Assembly: GCF_025673445.1 (NCBI RefSeq)
Contig: NZ_JAOVQN010000023.1
Coordinates: 1-64,000, forward strand
Reading direction: 5' to 3'
Length of the DNA stretch: 64,000 bases
DNA from: Ruegeria_B marisflavi
GTDB taxonomy: Bacteria; Pseudomonadota; Alphaproteobacteria; Rhodobacterales; Rhodobacteraceae
The notes beneath the pieces were generated by a model that saw only the letters and a program-made list of their open reading frames with translations, ran no database searches and had not been told where the DNA came from. The position numbers were made by a program, and so were the translations under genes. This document shows, in pieces, positions 52,816-63,265 of this stretch. Numbering within the stretch: the first letter of the stretch is position 1; each line of letters starts with the position of its first letter.

Positions 52816-53799
52816 ATGAGTGAAACTGCAAGAACCGTAGTGATCGAAACATTCGGCGGCCCGGAGGTTTTGCAATTGCAGGACCGGCCCGTGGGCGAGC
52901 CGGGACCGGGGCAGGTGCGGATCCGGCACAAGGCCTGTGGTTTGAATTTCATCGACGTGTATCAGCGCACGGGTCTTTATCCCCTGCAATTGCCGCATGC
53001 GCTGGGCATGGAAGCCTCGGGCGTGGTCGAGGCGGTGGGCGAGGGTGTAACGCACTTGAACGTGGGTGACCGGGCTGCTTATGCCTCGGCCCCGCCAGGT
53101 GCCTATACTGAGGCGCGGGTGATGCCGGCGGCACAGGTCTGTCCGCTGCCCGACGAGATCGGCTTCGACGAAGGCGCGGCGATGATGCTCAAGGGGTTGA
53201 CGGTCGACTACCTGTTCCATCGCACGACGCCACTCAGCCGGGGCGATACGGTGCTGTTTCATGCCGCTGCCGGTGGTGTCGGCCTGATCGCCTGCCAATG
53301 GGCCAAATCCGAAGGCATCACCCTGATCGGCACCGCCGGGTCCGACGAGAAATGCGAACTGGCCAAGGCACATGGCGCGACCCATGTGATCAACTACCGC
53401 GCTGAGAACTTTACCGAAAAGGTGCGCGAACTGACCGGTGGCAAGGGCGTCGATGTGGTGATGGATTCGGTGGGCGCGGATACGTTCGAAGGCTCGCTCG
53501 ACTGTTTGAAACCTCTGGGCATGATGATTTCCTTCGGCAATGCCTCAGGGCCTGTGCCGCCGGTGAACATCGGTATTCTGGGGCAGAAAGGCAGCCTGAA
53601 GATCACGCGCCCGACGCTGTTCACCCATATCGCCGACCATGCGGCTTGCCAGGCGATGGCACGGCGGCTGTTCGGCAAGGTGACTGGGGGCGAGGTCAAG
53701 ATCCGCATCGACCAGCGCTTTCCGCTGGAACAGATCGCCGATGCCCACCGCGCGCTTGAGGCGCGGCAGACCACCGGGTCGACCATCCTGGAGCTATGA
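52816..53799 (+). CDS. NADPH:quinone oxidoreductase, QOR-like
   Basis: The 327-residue protein is also a zinc-free MDR; it has GLNFIDVYQRTGLYPLQLPHALGMEASG and the NADPH motif AAAGGVGLIACQWAK, which fit the E. coli Qor type. ATG 52816 follows GGGAGGAAAG. It is 80 bases after the PIG3-like gene; similarity is at family level, so this looks like two subfamilies side by side rather than a recent duplication. Confidence 0.92.
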   Translation: MSETARTVVIETFGGPEVLQLQDRPVGEPGPGQVRIRHKACGLNFIDVYQRTGLYPLQLPHALGMEASGVVEAVGEGVTHLNVGDRAAYASAPPGAYTEARVMPAAQVCPLPDEIGFDEGAAMMLKGLTVDYLFHRTTPLSRGDTVLFHAAAGGVGLIACQWAKSEGITLIGTAGSDEKCELAKAHGATHVINYRAENFTEKVRELTGGKGVDVVMDSVGADTFEGSLDCLKPLGMMISFGNASGPVPPVNIGILGQKGSLKITRPTLFTHIADHAACQAMARRLFGKVTGGEVKIRIDQRFPLEQIADAHRALEARQTTGSTILEL

Positions 53800-53853
53800 A
53801 GTCGCGTATGTATTTTCTTGCACCCGCCCCATGTGGCGGGGCAAGGAAGAAAC

Positions 53854-54282
53854 ATGGACAAGCTCGACCGCCAGATTGTCGCGGCACTGCAACACAATGC
53901 TCGCGAGTCTACGACCAAGATCGCCGCGCGACTGGGTGTGGCGCGCACCACCGTGCACGAACGCATCGCCCGGATGGAGGCGCGCGGCTTGATCGCGGGC
54001 TATTCCGTAGTTCTGCGCGAGCCGCAGGATGACAGCAAGGTGCAGGTCGTGGTGCTGCTGGAAGTGCAGCAGAAGGAGACCGCGCGCATCATCAAGCGGC
54101 TCGAGGCCTATCCCGAGATCAAGCTATGCCTGTCGATCAATGGCGAGTTCGACCTGCTGCTGTCGGCCGAGGCGCCGCGGATCGAGGACCTCGATATCCT
54201 TGTCGATGAACTGGGTGCGATTCCGGGGATTCAACGGACGAACACCTTTGTCGTCTTTGGGCGGCGTATCGACCGGATCTGA
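53854..54282 (+). CDS. Lrp/AsnC-family regulator of the lysine-catabolic pair
   Basis: The 142-residue protein has the Lrp DNA-binding domain (about 3-58; IVAALQHNARESTTKIAARLGVARTTVHERI) and a RAM domain with LCLSINGEFDLLLSAEA. It precedes, on the same strand, a lysine-type dehydrogenase and an aldehyde dehydrogenase. Lysine or a breakdown product is the likely effector. Confidence 0.92.
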   Translation: MDKLDRQIVAALQHNARESTTKIAARLGVARTTVHERIARMEARGLIAGYSVVLREPQDDSKVQVVVLLEVQQKETARIIKRLEAYPEIKLCLSINGEFDLLLSAEAPRIEDLDILVDELGAIPGIQRTNTFVVFGRRIDRI

Positions 54283-54298
54283 CAAAAAGTTAGGTTTG

Positions 54299-54330
54299 CC
54301 GTCAAATTGACGGAATGAGGAGTCATTCCG
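54299..54330. promoter_or_regulatory. Overlapping palindromes before the lysine-catabolic genes
   Basis: CCGTCAA-A-TTGACGG (54299-54313) is palindromic around one base, and CGGAATGA / TCATTCCG (54311-54330) is a perfect eight-base stem overlapping it by three bases. One could be a regulator site and the other a leader structure. They lie 67 bases before the dehydrogenase start. Confidence 0.5.
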
Positions 54331-54396
54331 ACACTCTGCTCCCTACAGATCGAACAGCAAAAGCGTCATCCTGTTGCGCAAACAAGGAGACGTGCC

Positions 54397-55503
54397 ATGC
54401 GCTGGAATATTTGCGTCGTCGGGGCCGGGAAGATTGGCCAGATGATCGCCACTTTGCTCAAGACTTCGCCCAACTATACCGTCACCGTGGCCGATCACGA
54501 TCTGGCGGCGTTGTCGGTGCTCAACAAGATGGGCGTGCCCACCAAGCAGATCGACGCCAAGGACGAGGCCGGGCTGGCCGAGGGGCTGAAAGGCTTCGAC
54601 GCGGTCATTTCGGCAGCGCCGTTCTTTTTGACCCCCGCCATCGCCAAGGCCGCGCAGGTGGCGGGCGCGCATTATTTCGACCTGACCGAGGACGTGGCGG
54701 CCACCAATGCGGTGCGCGCGCTGGCTGAAAAGAGCCAGACCGCGTTCATGCCGCAATGCGGGTTGGCGCCGGGCTTTGTTGGCATTGCCGGAGCGGCTCT
54801 GGCCGCCGAATTCGACGAGATCGACAGTCTGCACATGCGGGTGGGGGCGCTGCCGCTCTATCCGACCAATGCGCTGAAGTATAACCTGACCTGGTCCACC
54901 GACGGGCTGATCAACGAGTACTGCAACCCCTGCGATGCCATCGTGAACGGTCAGTTGGTCAAGACCGCGCCGCTGGAGGATTACGAGATCCTTGGCCATG
55001 ACGGGGTTGAGTATGAATGCTTCAACACCTCGGGTGGGTTGGGGACGCTGCCGGAAACGCTGGAGGGCAAGGCGCGGGCGGTGTCCTATCGCTCTATCCG
55101 CTATCCGGGGCACCGCGATATCCTGCGTCTGTTGCTGAACGATCTGGGGCTGGAGCGGCGTCGGGATCTGTTGAAGGACATCTTCGAGGCCGCGCTGCCG
55201 CGCACCGATCAGGACGTGGTACTGGTCTATTGCACCGCCAAGGGGCGGATCGGCGGCCAGTTGCGCGAGAAGAGCCTGATCAACAAGTCCTATTCCCGGG
55301 TGATCGACGGCCTGACCTGGAGCGCGATCCAGGTCACCACTGCCGCTGGCGTTCTGGGCGTCGTTGACCTGATGCGGACCGGCACGCTGCCGTCCAAAGG
55401 GTTCATCCGGCAGGAACAGGTCAAGTTCGCCGACTTCCTCGAAACCGAATTCGGCCGCCTTTACCGGGCGGGTGATGTCACCAAGCAAAGCAAGGCAGCC
55501 TGA
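54397..55503 (+). CDS. Saccharopine-dehydrogenase-like / lysine 6-dehydrogenase
   Basis: The 368-residue protein has an N-terminal Rossmann domain VVGAGKIGQMIATLL (about 7-21) and a saccharopine-dehydrogenase C-domain (about 125-330) with QCGLAPGFVGIAG. Lysine 6-dehydrogenases of this family oxidise the epsilon-amino group of lysine, giving 2-aminoadipate semialdehyde. The next gene would oxidise that semialdehyde. Saccharopine dehydrogenase proper is the main alternative. AAGGAG precedes ATG 54397. Confidence 0.83.
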   Translation: MRWNICVVGAGKIGQMIATLLKTSPNYTVTVADHDLAALSVLNKMGVPTKQIDAKDEAGLAEGLKGFDAVISAAPFFLTPAIAKAAQVAGAHYFDLTEDVAATNAVRALAEKSQTAFMPQCGLAPGFVGIAGAALAAEFDEIDSLHMRVGALPLYPTNALKYNLTWSTDGLINEYCNPCDAIVNGQLVKTAPLEDYEILGHDGVEYECFNTSGGLGTLPETLEGKARAVSYRSIRYPGHRDILRLLLNDLGLERRRDLLKDIFEAALPRTDQDVVLVYCTAKGRIGGQLREKSLINKSYSRVIDGLTWSAIQVTTAAGVLGVVDLMRTGTLPSKGFIRQEQVKFADFLETEFGRLYRAGDVTKQSKAA

Positions 55504-55506
55504 GAC

Positions 55507-57021
55507 ATGAAAGACGTTGTGATGACCGCAGATACCGTGATGGAGAAACTGGGGATCACTGCCGCCGAACGGACGGGCGGCCGGGTCCGCGTTACCTCGC
55601 CGATCGACGGCAGCCTTCTGGGCGAGGTGCATGAGATGCCGCTGTCCGACATGGATGCGGTGCTGACACGTGCCAAGTCGGCCTTCAAGGCATGGCGCAC
55701 CGTACCCGCCCCGCGCCGGGGCGAGCTGATCCGCCTGCTGGGTGAGGAGCTGCGGGCGGCCAAGGACGACCTTGGCGCGCTGGTCAGCTGGGAGGCGGGC
55801 AAGATCACCTCGGAAGGGTTGGGCGAAGTGCAGGAGATGATCGACATCTGCGATTTCGCCGTGGGTCTGTCGCGGCAGCTTTACGGCCTGACCATCGCCA
55901 GTGAACGCCCCGGTCACCGGATGATGGAAACCTGGCACCCCGCCGGACCGGTCGGCGTGATCTCGGCCTTCAACTTCCCGGTGGCCGTCTGGTCGTGGAA
56001 CGCGGCATTGGCGATTGTCTGCGGCGATCCGGTGATCTGGAAACCCTCGGAAAAGACCCCGCTGACAGCGCTCGCCTGTCAGAAGATCTTTGACCGCGCC
56101 GCCCAGCGGTTCGGCGACGCGCCCGAGGGACTGTTGCAGACCCTCATTGGTGGTGCCGACCTGGGCAAGGCTCTGGTCGAAAGCGAGGATGTGCCGATCA
56201 TCTCGGCCACCGGTTCGACCCGCATGGGTCGCGCGGTCGCGCCCATCGTGGCAGCCCGGTTTGGCCAGTGCATCCTGGAGCTGGGTGGCAACAACGCGAT
56301 GATCGTCGGGCCGTCGGCGGACCTGGAGATGGCGGTTCGTGCCATCGTGTTCTCGGCCGTGGGTACCGCTGGCCAGCGCTGCACCACACTGCGCCGCCTG
56401 ATCGCCCATAACTCGATCAAGGACGAGTTGGTTGCACGGCTGAAGAAGGCCTATGCCGGTCTGCCCATCGGCAACCCGCTGGCCGAGGGCACGCTGGTCG
56501 GCCCGTTGGTGGACGAGGCCGCTGGCGCGGCCATGACCGCAGCACTGGATGCGGCGCGCGCCGAGGGCGGAACCGTCTTTGGCGGCGAGCGGGTGCGTGA
56601 CGGCGTACCGGCGGCTGGCGTCTATATGACCCCGGCGATTGTCGAGATGCCGGAACAGAGCGCGGTGGTGAAGACCGAGACCTTTGCCCCGATCCTTTAC
56701 GTTCTGGGCTATGACGAATTCGATCAGGCGGTCGAAATCCAGAACGACGTGCCGCAGGGCCTGTCGTCTTGCGTGTTCACGCTGAACATGCGCGAGGCGG
56801 AGCAATTCCTGTCGGCGGCAGGGTCGGATTGTGGCATCGCGAACGTGAACATCGGCCCGTCGGGCGCGGAAATCGGTGGGGCGTTTGGTGGCGAGAAGGA
56901 AACCGGTGGCGGCCGCGAAAGCGGGTCGGACGCATGGAAAGCCTATATGCGCCGTCAGACCAACACCGTGAACTACTCTGCCCAGCTGCCGCTGGCCCAA
57001 GGCGTCAAATTCGACATCTGA
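55507..57021 (+). CDS. Aldehyde dehydrogenase, ALDH7-like (aminoadipate semialdehyde)
   Basis: The 504-residue protein has the ALDH core: catalytic C292 in GTAGQRCTTLRR, E258 in LELGGNNA, and FNFPVAVWSWN for the NAD pocket. Length and sequence resemble ALDH7 (antiquitin-like) enzymes, which oxidise 2-aminoadipate 6-semialdehyde. It starts three bases after the dehydrogenase stop, so the two are one operon converting lysine to 2-aminoadipate. Confidence 0.92.
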   Translation: MKDVVMTADTVMEKLGITAAERTGGRVRVTSPIDGSLLGEVHEMPLSDMDAVLTRAKSAFKAWRTVPAPRRGELIRLLGEELRAAKDDLGALVSWEAGKITSEGLGEVQEMIDICDFAVGLSRQLYGLTIASERPGHRMMETWHPAGPVGVISAFNFPVAVWSWNAALAIVCGDPVIWKPSEKTPLTALACQKIFDRAAQRFGDAPEGLLQTLIGGADLGKALVESEDVPIISATGSTRMGRAVAPIVAARFGQCILELGGNNAMIVGPSADLEMAVRAIVFSAVGTAGQRCTTLRRLIAHNSIKDELVARLKKAYAGLPIGNPLAEGTLVGPLVDEAAGAAMTAALDAARAEGGTVFGGERVRDGVPAAGVYMTPAIVEMPEQSAVVKTETFAPILYVLGYDEFDQAVEIQNDVPQGLSSCVFTLNMREAEQFLSAAGSDCGIANVNIGPSGAEIGGAFGGEKETGGGRESGSDAWKAYMRRQTNTVNYSAQLPLAQGVKFDI

Positions 57022-57044
57022 CAGGTTCAGGCAGCCAAGATCGG

Positions 57045-57069
57045 AAAGCCCCGCCAGCGCGGGGCTTTT
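57045..57069. terminator. Bidirectional terminator between ALDH and GDPD genes
   Basis: Stem AAAGCCCCGC / GCGGGGCTTT with loop CAGC and a T-run on both strands lies between the convergent stop codons. Confidence 0.85.
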
Positions 57070-57079
57070 CTCGTAGGGG

Positions 57080-58011
57080 TTACTGCCAGCGCAGGCCCCG
57101 GTTCAGCAGATGTCTTTGCACCCGGCCGGGGTAGTCGGTGACGATGCCGTCGACACCCGCGTCGATCATCCGGTCGATGTCTGCCGTTTCGTTGACCGTC
57201 CAGGTACAGACGGGCAGTCCCAGGTCATGCGCCTCGGCAACAAGGTCGGGGGTCAAATCCATGAAGTACGGACACCAAAGCTGTCCGCCCGCATCGGCGA
57301 CGGCCCGAGGGACCGAGACGGTCATGGTCGCATAGTCCGGGCCAACGGATTTGGCGGAATCCTCGCCGGGGTCGTCGTCGTTCTCTGGCAGTTGCGACAG
57401 GTATGACGTGGGCATGTCCGGCGCCTGTCGCCGGCATTCGTCCAGCAGCTTCCAGTCGAAACTGTGGAGCACGGTACGATGCGCCAGCCCGAATTTCCGG
57501 ACTTCGGCAACGGCGGTGGCAACCAGCGATTCCCGGGCTGCCGTTTCGTCTTGCAGGTCGGGATCGGATTTCAATTCGAACAGCAGATAGGCTTCGCTGC
57601 CGGGTTTGCTGCACAAATCCAGCAACTCTGACAGTGCCGGAATGCGGACGCCGGACATGAAAGCCTGATCCGGGAAGCGTTGACCATAGACAGTTCGGCC
57701 ATCTAGACCGCCCACATCCAGTGTCTTAAGCTCGGCCAGGGTCAGGTCGGCGACCCGCAGCTCGGGTCCGGTCAGCCAGTGGCCTTGCGCGTCGCGCGTC
57801 GCGGAATTCGCCAAGTGCAGGTTATGCGTGACGACCGGCACCCGATCCGCCGTTGCAACCACATCAAACTCCAGCGCGGTCACACCGATGGACAGCGTGA
57901 AATCGAAACCTTCGATCGTGTTTTCGGGCATCACGCCCCTTGCGCCGCGATGACCGATGACACGGACGACCCCGTCACCCCCGGTAAACGGGGCGAGCTG
58001 CGGAAACCGGC

Positions 58012-58015
<4 letters not shown>
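57080..58015 (-). CDS. ugpQ: Glycerophosphodiester phosphodiesterase
   Basis: The 311-residue protein has the GDPD barrel: IGHRGARGVMPENTIEGF with the catalytic His-Arg, LEFDVVATADRVPVVTHN with the second His, and WTVNETADIDRMIDAGVDGIVTDYP at the end. It hydrolyses glycerophosphodiesters to glycerol-3-phosphate and an alcohol. No signal peptide is seen, so it is cytosolic and acts on imported substrates. It overlaps ugpC by four bases. Confidence 0.93.
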
Positions 58016-59067
<1,052 letters not shown>

Positions 59068-59077
59068 GATGTCCTGC

Positions 59078-59929
59078 CTATTTGTCGGTCTCTGTCAGCC
59101 CTTGAACAAAGAGCTTTTGCATTGCGACGACCACGAAGACCGGTGGCAGCATCGCCAGGAGCGCGGTCATCATGATGATGTTCCATTGTGGGGATTGTTC
59201 CGCCGCCTCGAGCATCTGCTTGATGCTCATCACGATGGTGGTCATGTCGGTATCGGTGGTGATCAGCAGCGGCCAGAGATACTGGTTCCAGCCGTAGATG
59301 AAGAGGATCACGAACAGCGCCGCGATATTAGTACGGGACAGCGGGATCAGGATATCCCAGAAGAACCTGAGCGGCCCGGCGCCGTCGATCCGCGCGCTTT
59401 CCAGCATCTCGTCGGGGATGGTCAGGAACACCTGCCGGAACATGAATGTCGCCGTGGCCGAGGCGATAAGTGGGATCGACAGGCCCCAATAGCTGTTCAG
59501 CATGCCCAGATCGGCCACCACCTCGAACGTGGGCAGGATGCGCACCTCGACCGGCAGCATCAGGGTGACGAAGATCAACCAGAAGAACAACATCCGGAAC
59601 GGAAACTTGAAATAGACGATGGCGAAAGCCGAGATCAGCGAGATCGCGATCTTTCCGAGCGCGATCATCAGCGCCATGGCAAGGCTGTTGAGCAGCATCC
59701 GCCAGACCGGTGCGGTCTCGGTGCCGCTCAGGCCCGAGCCGAGCAGGGTCTGGGTGAAATTCTCCCAGAAATGCCCGCCGGGCAGCATAGGGATCGGGGC
59801 TTGGGTCATGCGGACCGCGTCATGGGTCGCGGCAACAAAGGTGATCCAGATCGGCAGCGCCACGATGACGATGCCGATGATCAGCACCAGATGGGTGATG
59901 ACGTTCAGAACGGGGCGATTTTCGACCAT
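59078..59929 (-). CDS. ugpE: Glycerol-3-phosphate ABC transporter permease
   Basis: The 283-residue permease has six helices and the coupling loop ESARIDGAGPLRFFWDILIPLS. UgpE-type sequences such as VENRPVLNVITHLVLIIG at the start fit. Its start overlaps the ugpA stop by one base. Confidence 0.94.
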   Translation of the reverse strand: MVENRPVLNVITHLVLIIGIVIVALPIWITFVAATHDAVRMTQAPIPMLPGGHFWENFTQTLLGSGLSGTETAPVWRMLLNSLAMALMIALGKIAISLISAFAIVYFKFPFRMLFFWLIFVTLMLPVEVRILPTFEVVADLGMLNSYWGLSIPLIASATATFMFRQVFLTIPDEMLESARIDGAGPLRFFWDILIPLSRTNIAALFVILFIYGWNQYLWPLLITTDTDMTTIVMSIKQMLEAAEQSPQWNIIMMTALLAMLPPVFVVVAMQKLFVQGLTETDK

Positions 59930-60810
59930 CAGTATTCCACCTTGCGTTCGATATAGCGGAACTGAACCACCGTCATGGCGATGACCAGCACCATCAGGAT
60001 CACCGATTGTGCCGCCGAGCCGCCCAGATCGAGGCCGACGAACCCGTCGTTGAACACTTTGTAGACCAGGATCGTGGTCGAATTGGCCGGTCCGCCCTGG
60101 GTCACCGCATGGATGATGCCGAAGGTGTCAAAGAAGGCATAGACCGCGTTGATCACCAGCAAGAAGAAGGTGGTGGGCGAGATCAGCGGAAAGATGTGAT
60201 CGACAAAGCGGCGCACCGGCCCGGCCCCGTCGATGGCCGCCGCCTCGATCAGCGAGCGCGGGATCGACTGCATGGCGGCGAGATAGAACAGGAAGTTATA
60301 GGCAATCTGCTTCCATGCGGCGGCAAAGATCACCAGCATCATCGCATGGGTCCCGTTCAGGTAGTGGTTCCAGTCGATGCCGACCATGTCGAGCAGGAAA
60401 GGGAAGATGCCCAGCGTCGGGTTGAACATGAACACCCAGAGCGCACCCGCCAGCACCGGCGCCACCGCATAGGGCCAGATCATCAGCGTGCGATAGGCGG
60501 TCGCGCCCCGCACCACCCGATCGGCGAAACCCGCCAGAACCAGCGCCGCCGACATCGACAGCAGCGCCACCGCAGCGGAAAAGAAAATCGTCCGGCCGAA
60601 ACTTTGCAGATACTGCTCATCGTCGACCAAGAGTTCGAAGTTCTCGAACCACACGAACTCGGTCGACAGGCCGAACGCGTCTTCGATCAGGAAAGACTGA
60701 TACACCGCCTGACTGGCGGGCCAGATAAAGAACACCAGCGTGATCAGGATCTGTGGGGCGACCAGAAGGTAAGGCAGCGCGGATCTAGGAAAATGGACAC
60801 GTTTGAGCAT
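59929..60810 (-). CDS. ugpA: Glycerol-3-phosphate ABC transporter permease
   Basis: The 293-residue permease has about six helices, ALPYLLVAPQILITLVFFIWP at the N-terminus and the coupling loop EAAAIDGAGPVRRFVDHIFP. It pairs with UgpE. It follows ugpB after 86 bases. Confidence 0.94.
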   Translation of the reverse strand: MLKRVHFPRSALPYLLVAPQILITLVFFIWPASQAVYQSFLIEDAFGLSTEFVWFENFELLVDDEQYLQSFGRTIFFSAAVALLSMSAALVLAGFADRVVRGATAYRTLMIWPYAVAPVLAGALWVFMFNPTLGIFPFLLDMVGIDWNHYLNGTHAMMLVIFAAAWKQIAYNFLFYLAAMQSIPRSLIEAAAIDGAGPVRRFVDHIFPLISPTTFFLLVINAVYAFFDTFGIIHAVTQGGPANSTTILVYKVFNDGFVGLDLGGSAAQSVILMVLVIAMTVVQFRYIERKVEY

Positions 60811-60896
60811 TCGGGCCTCGTCTTATGTGCCTTGCGCGGTGAAGGCAGGACATCCGGCAGAGGTATCCGCCGGATGCCGTCTTGGGATATTCCCGA

Positions 60897-62198
60897 TCAG
60901 TTGGCCGTGCGCTCGAACTTGCGCAGCAGATCGTTGCCGCGGGAAACGGCAGCATCCAGTGCCTCTTTCGCGGTCTTGTCACCAGCCCAGAGCGCCTCCA
61001 TCTCTTCGTTGATCACGTCGCGCACCTGTACGAAGTTGCCGAACCGCAGACCGCGCGAGTTGGGGGTTGGCGTGTTCAGGCTCAACTGCTGGATGGCGGT
61101 ATCGGTGCCCGGGTTCTGGTCGTAGAAGCCCTGGGTCTTGCTCAGCTCATATGCGGCGGTGGTGATCGGCACGTAACCGGTTTCCTGATGCCACCAGGCC
61201 TGCACCTCGGCCGAGGAGAGATAGGTCAGAAACTTGGCCAGTCCCTTGTATTCTTCGGCATCGTGCCCGGCCAGCGCCCAAAGGGTTGCGCCACCGATGA
61301 CCGAGTTCTGCGGCGCGCTGGCCACGGCGGTATCGAGCGGCAGCATGGTCTGGCCGAATTCGAATTTGGCCTGGCTCTTGATCGAGCCGTAGTAGGCGGA
61401 CGAGTTCATCCACATGCCGCATTCGCCGTTGGTGAACATCGGCAGGCTGTCGCCACGGCGGCCGCCGTATTTGAACAGCTTGTTCTTGCCCATCTCGGCG
61501 ATGTCTGCCAGCCGGTTCTCGACTGCTTCGTTGTTGAACTCGAACTCGGTATCGAAACCGGCAAAGCCGTTTTCCTTGGTCCCCATGGCGATGTTGTGCC
61601 AGGCCGAATAGTTTTCGATCATCACCCAGGACTGCCAGCCAAAGGAGAAACCGCAATCCATGCCGCTGTCGACCAGCGCCTGCGCGGCGGTTTTCATGTC
61701 GTCCCAGGTTTTCGGAACCTCGACACCAGCGGCCTTCAGAGCGTCGGCATTGTACCACAGCACCGGGGTCGAGCTGTTGAAGGGCATCGACAGCAATTCG
61801 CCATCCGGGGTCTGATAGTACGAGATCACCGCAGGAAGATAGTCGGATTTGTCAAACGGTTCGCCCGCGTCTGCCATCAGTTTCTCGACCGGATAGATGG
61901 CGCCCTTGGCGGCCATCATGGTGGCGGTGCCCACCTCGAACACCTGCACCAGATGCGGATGCTCCTTGGCGCGGAAGGCCGCGACGGCGGCGGTCATGGT
62001 TTCGGTGTAGTTGCCCTTGTAGGTCGGCACGACCTTGTACTCGGACTGGCTGGCGTTGAAGTCGGCGGCGATCTTGTCGACGCGTTCGCCATTGGTGCCG
62101 CCCATCGCGTGCCACCACTGAATTTCGGTTTGCGCAAAGGCCATTCCGGCCGTCAGGACCAGCGCCGAGGCACTGAAGGATAGGATCTTGCAGGTCAT
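60897..62198 (-). CDS. ugpB: Glycerol-3-phosphate binding protein
   Basis: The 433-residue protein has a Sec signal (about 1-22, cleavage at AFA) and the UgpB-like start EIQWWHAMGGTNGERVDKIAADFN. Later WWHQETGYVPITTAAYEL is typical of the family. It binds sn-glycerol-3-phosphate or glycerophosphodiesters in the periplasm. It is first in the ugpBAEC-diesterase operon, divergent from a LysR gene; no clear Pho box was seen upstream. Confidence 0.94.
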   Translation of the reverse strand: MTCKILSFSASALVLTAGMAFAQTEIQWWHAMGGTNGERVDKIAADFNASQSEYKVVPTYKGNYTETMTAAVAAFRAKEHPHLVQVFEVGTATMMAAKGAIYPVEKLMADAGEPFDKSDYLPAVISYYQTPDGELLSMPFNSSTPVLWYNADALKAAGVEVPKTWDDMKTAAQALVDSGMDCGFSFGWQSWVMIENYSAWHNIAMGTKENGFAGFDTEFEFNNEAVENRLADIAEMGKNKLFKYGGRRGDSLPMFTNGECGMWMNSSAYYGSIKSQAKFEFGQTMLPLDTAVASAPQNSVIGGATLWALAGHDAEEYKGLAKFLTYLSSAEVQAWWHQETGYVPITTAAYELSKTQGFYDQNPGTDTAIQQLSLNTPTPNSRGLRFGNFVQVRDVINEEMEALWAGDKTAKEALDAAVSRGNDLLRKFERTAN

Positions 62199-62278
62199 GT
62201 AAACCTCCCAGTTTCATGGATGCGCGGATCGTTGCGCAGCAAAAAAAATAACTCAAGCAAAAGTTTTATGAACAAAAT

Positions 62279-62295
62279 CATAGCAAAATGTTATG
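62279..62295. promoter_or_regulatory. Candidate LysR operator in the ugp/LysR gap
   Basis: CATA and TATG arms flank nine bases, giving a T-N11-A site (T62281, A62293), the LysR consensus. Longer GAACA/TGTTC arms (62270-62274 and 62294-62298) lie around it. The site is in the 146-base divergent region, close to the regulator gene. Confidence 0.5.
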
Positions 62296-62344
62296 TTCGT
62301 GTGGGAGTGAAGCAAGTTTCTGCAAGTGCAAAAAAGGCAAGACG

Positions 62345-63265
62345 TTGAATTTCAAGCTTAGACAACTGGAAGCGTTTCGTGCGGTCGCCCTGACCGGCTC
62401 GATTACTCGTGCAGCGCAGCAATTGGGAATCTCGCAACCGGCCGCCAGCCGGTTGATTTCGGATTTCGCCGCATCGGTGGAGTTTCCGCTGTTCGTGCGC
62501 GAGGGCGGCAGCCTGATTCCCACGCCCGAAGCGCGCTACATGCTGGTCGAGATCAATCGCGTCTTCGAAGGGTTGAGCCATCTCGAGGATCTGCGCCAGA
62601 ATCTCAAGGACCGCACCGCCGGGCATTTGCGGATCGCCTGCCTGCCGGGATTTGCCACCAGTCACCTGCCAAAGGTCCTGACCGAGTTTCTGAAAGACCG
62701 CCAAGGTGTCACCGTAACCATCGAACCGGATCGGCCAGAGCGCATTCTGGAATGGATCGTCGGGCAGCAATACGATTGCGCGATTACCGATGGCTTTGGC
62801 GGACATCCGGCAACCGAAAGCACCGACATTCCCATTCGCACGGTCTGCATTCTGCCCCGGGGGCATCGGCTTGAGGCGCAGAATGAGATCACCCCGCATG
62901 ACCTGCGCGGCGAAAAGCTGATCCATTCCCGTCGCGACAGCCCGTTCTTTCGCCGCCTGGCGCAGGCCTTTACCGATTGTGACGTCGAGATGACCTCTTG
63001 GATCGAAGTGCGCCAGTTCACTGCCGCTTGCACCATAGTGGCGCAAGGGTACGGTGCTGCGGTTCTGTCGGCGCTGGATGCGGAACAGTACCGCGACCAG
63101 GGGTTGGTCATCCGGCCATTTGCGCCACGCTTCTCGCACCGCCTGTCGCTGATCCGGCCTGTCACCGGCAGCCTGTCGCCGCTGGTTCTGGATTTCCTCG
63201 ATCACTTCACGCTTAGCCTCGCGCCATTTGTCGATCACGAGGCGCAGCGGCAGATGTCAGCCTAG
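62345..63265 (+). CDS. LysR-family regulator
   Basis: The 306-residue protein has the LysR helix-turn-helix (about 4-62; FRAVALTGSITRAAQQLGISQPAASRLI) and a substrate-binding-like domain (about 90-295). A TTG at 62345 with AAAAGGC seven bases before is chosen; the ATG at 62288 would add an unlikely Cys-rich extension. Divergent from ugpB, it probably controls glycerophosphodiester uptake. It overlaps the convergent dehydrogenase gene by nine bases. Confidence 0.9.
   Translation: MNFKLRQLEAFRAVALTGSITRAAQQLGISQPAASRLISDFAASVEFPLFVREGGSLIPTPEARYMLVEINRVFEGLSHLEDLRQNLKDRTAGHLRIACLPGFATSHLPKVLTEFLKDRQGVTVTIEPDRPERILEWIVGQQYDCAITDGFGGHPATESTDIPIRTVCILPRGHRLEAQNEITPHDLRGEKLIHSRRDSPFFRRLAQAFTDCDVEMTSWIEVRQFTAACTIVAQGYGAAVLSALDAEQYRDQGLVIRPFAPRFSHRLSLIRPVTGSLSPLVLDFLDHFTLSLAPFVDHEAQRQMSA

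Noticed and set aside
51752..53799. Recent tandem duplication of a quinone oxidoreductase
   Set aside because: Equal length is coincidental; the two differ strongly in sequence and match different subfamilies.
62199..62344. Pho box before ugpB
   Set aside because: No pair of CTGTCAT-like repeats with correct spacing was found by eye.
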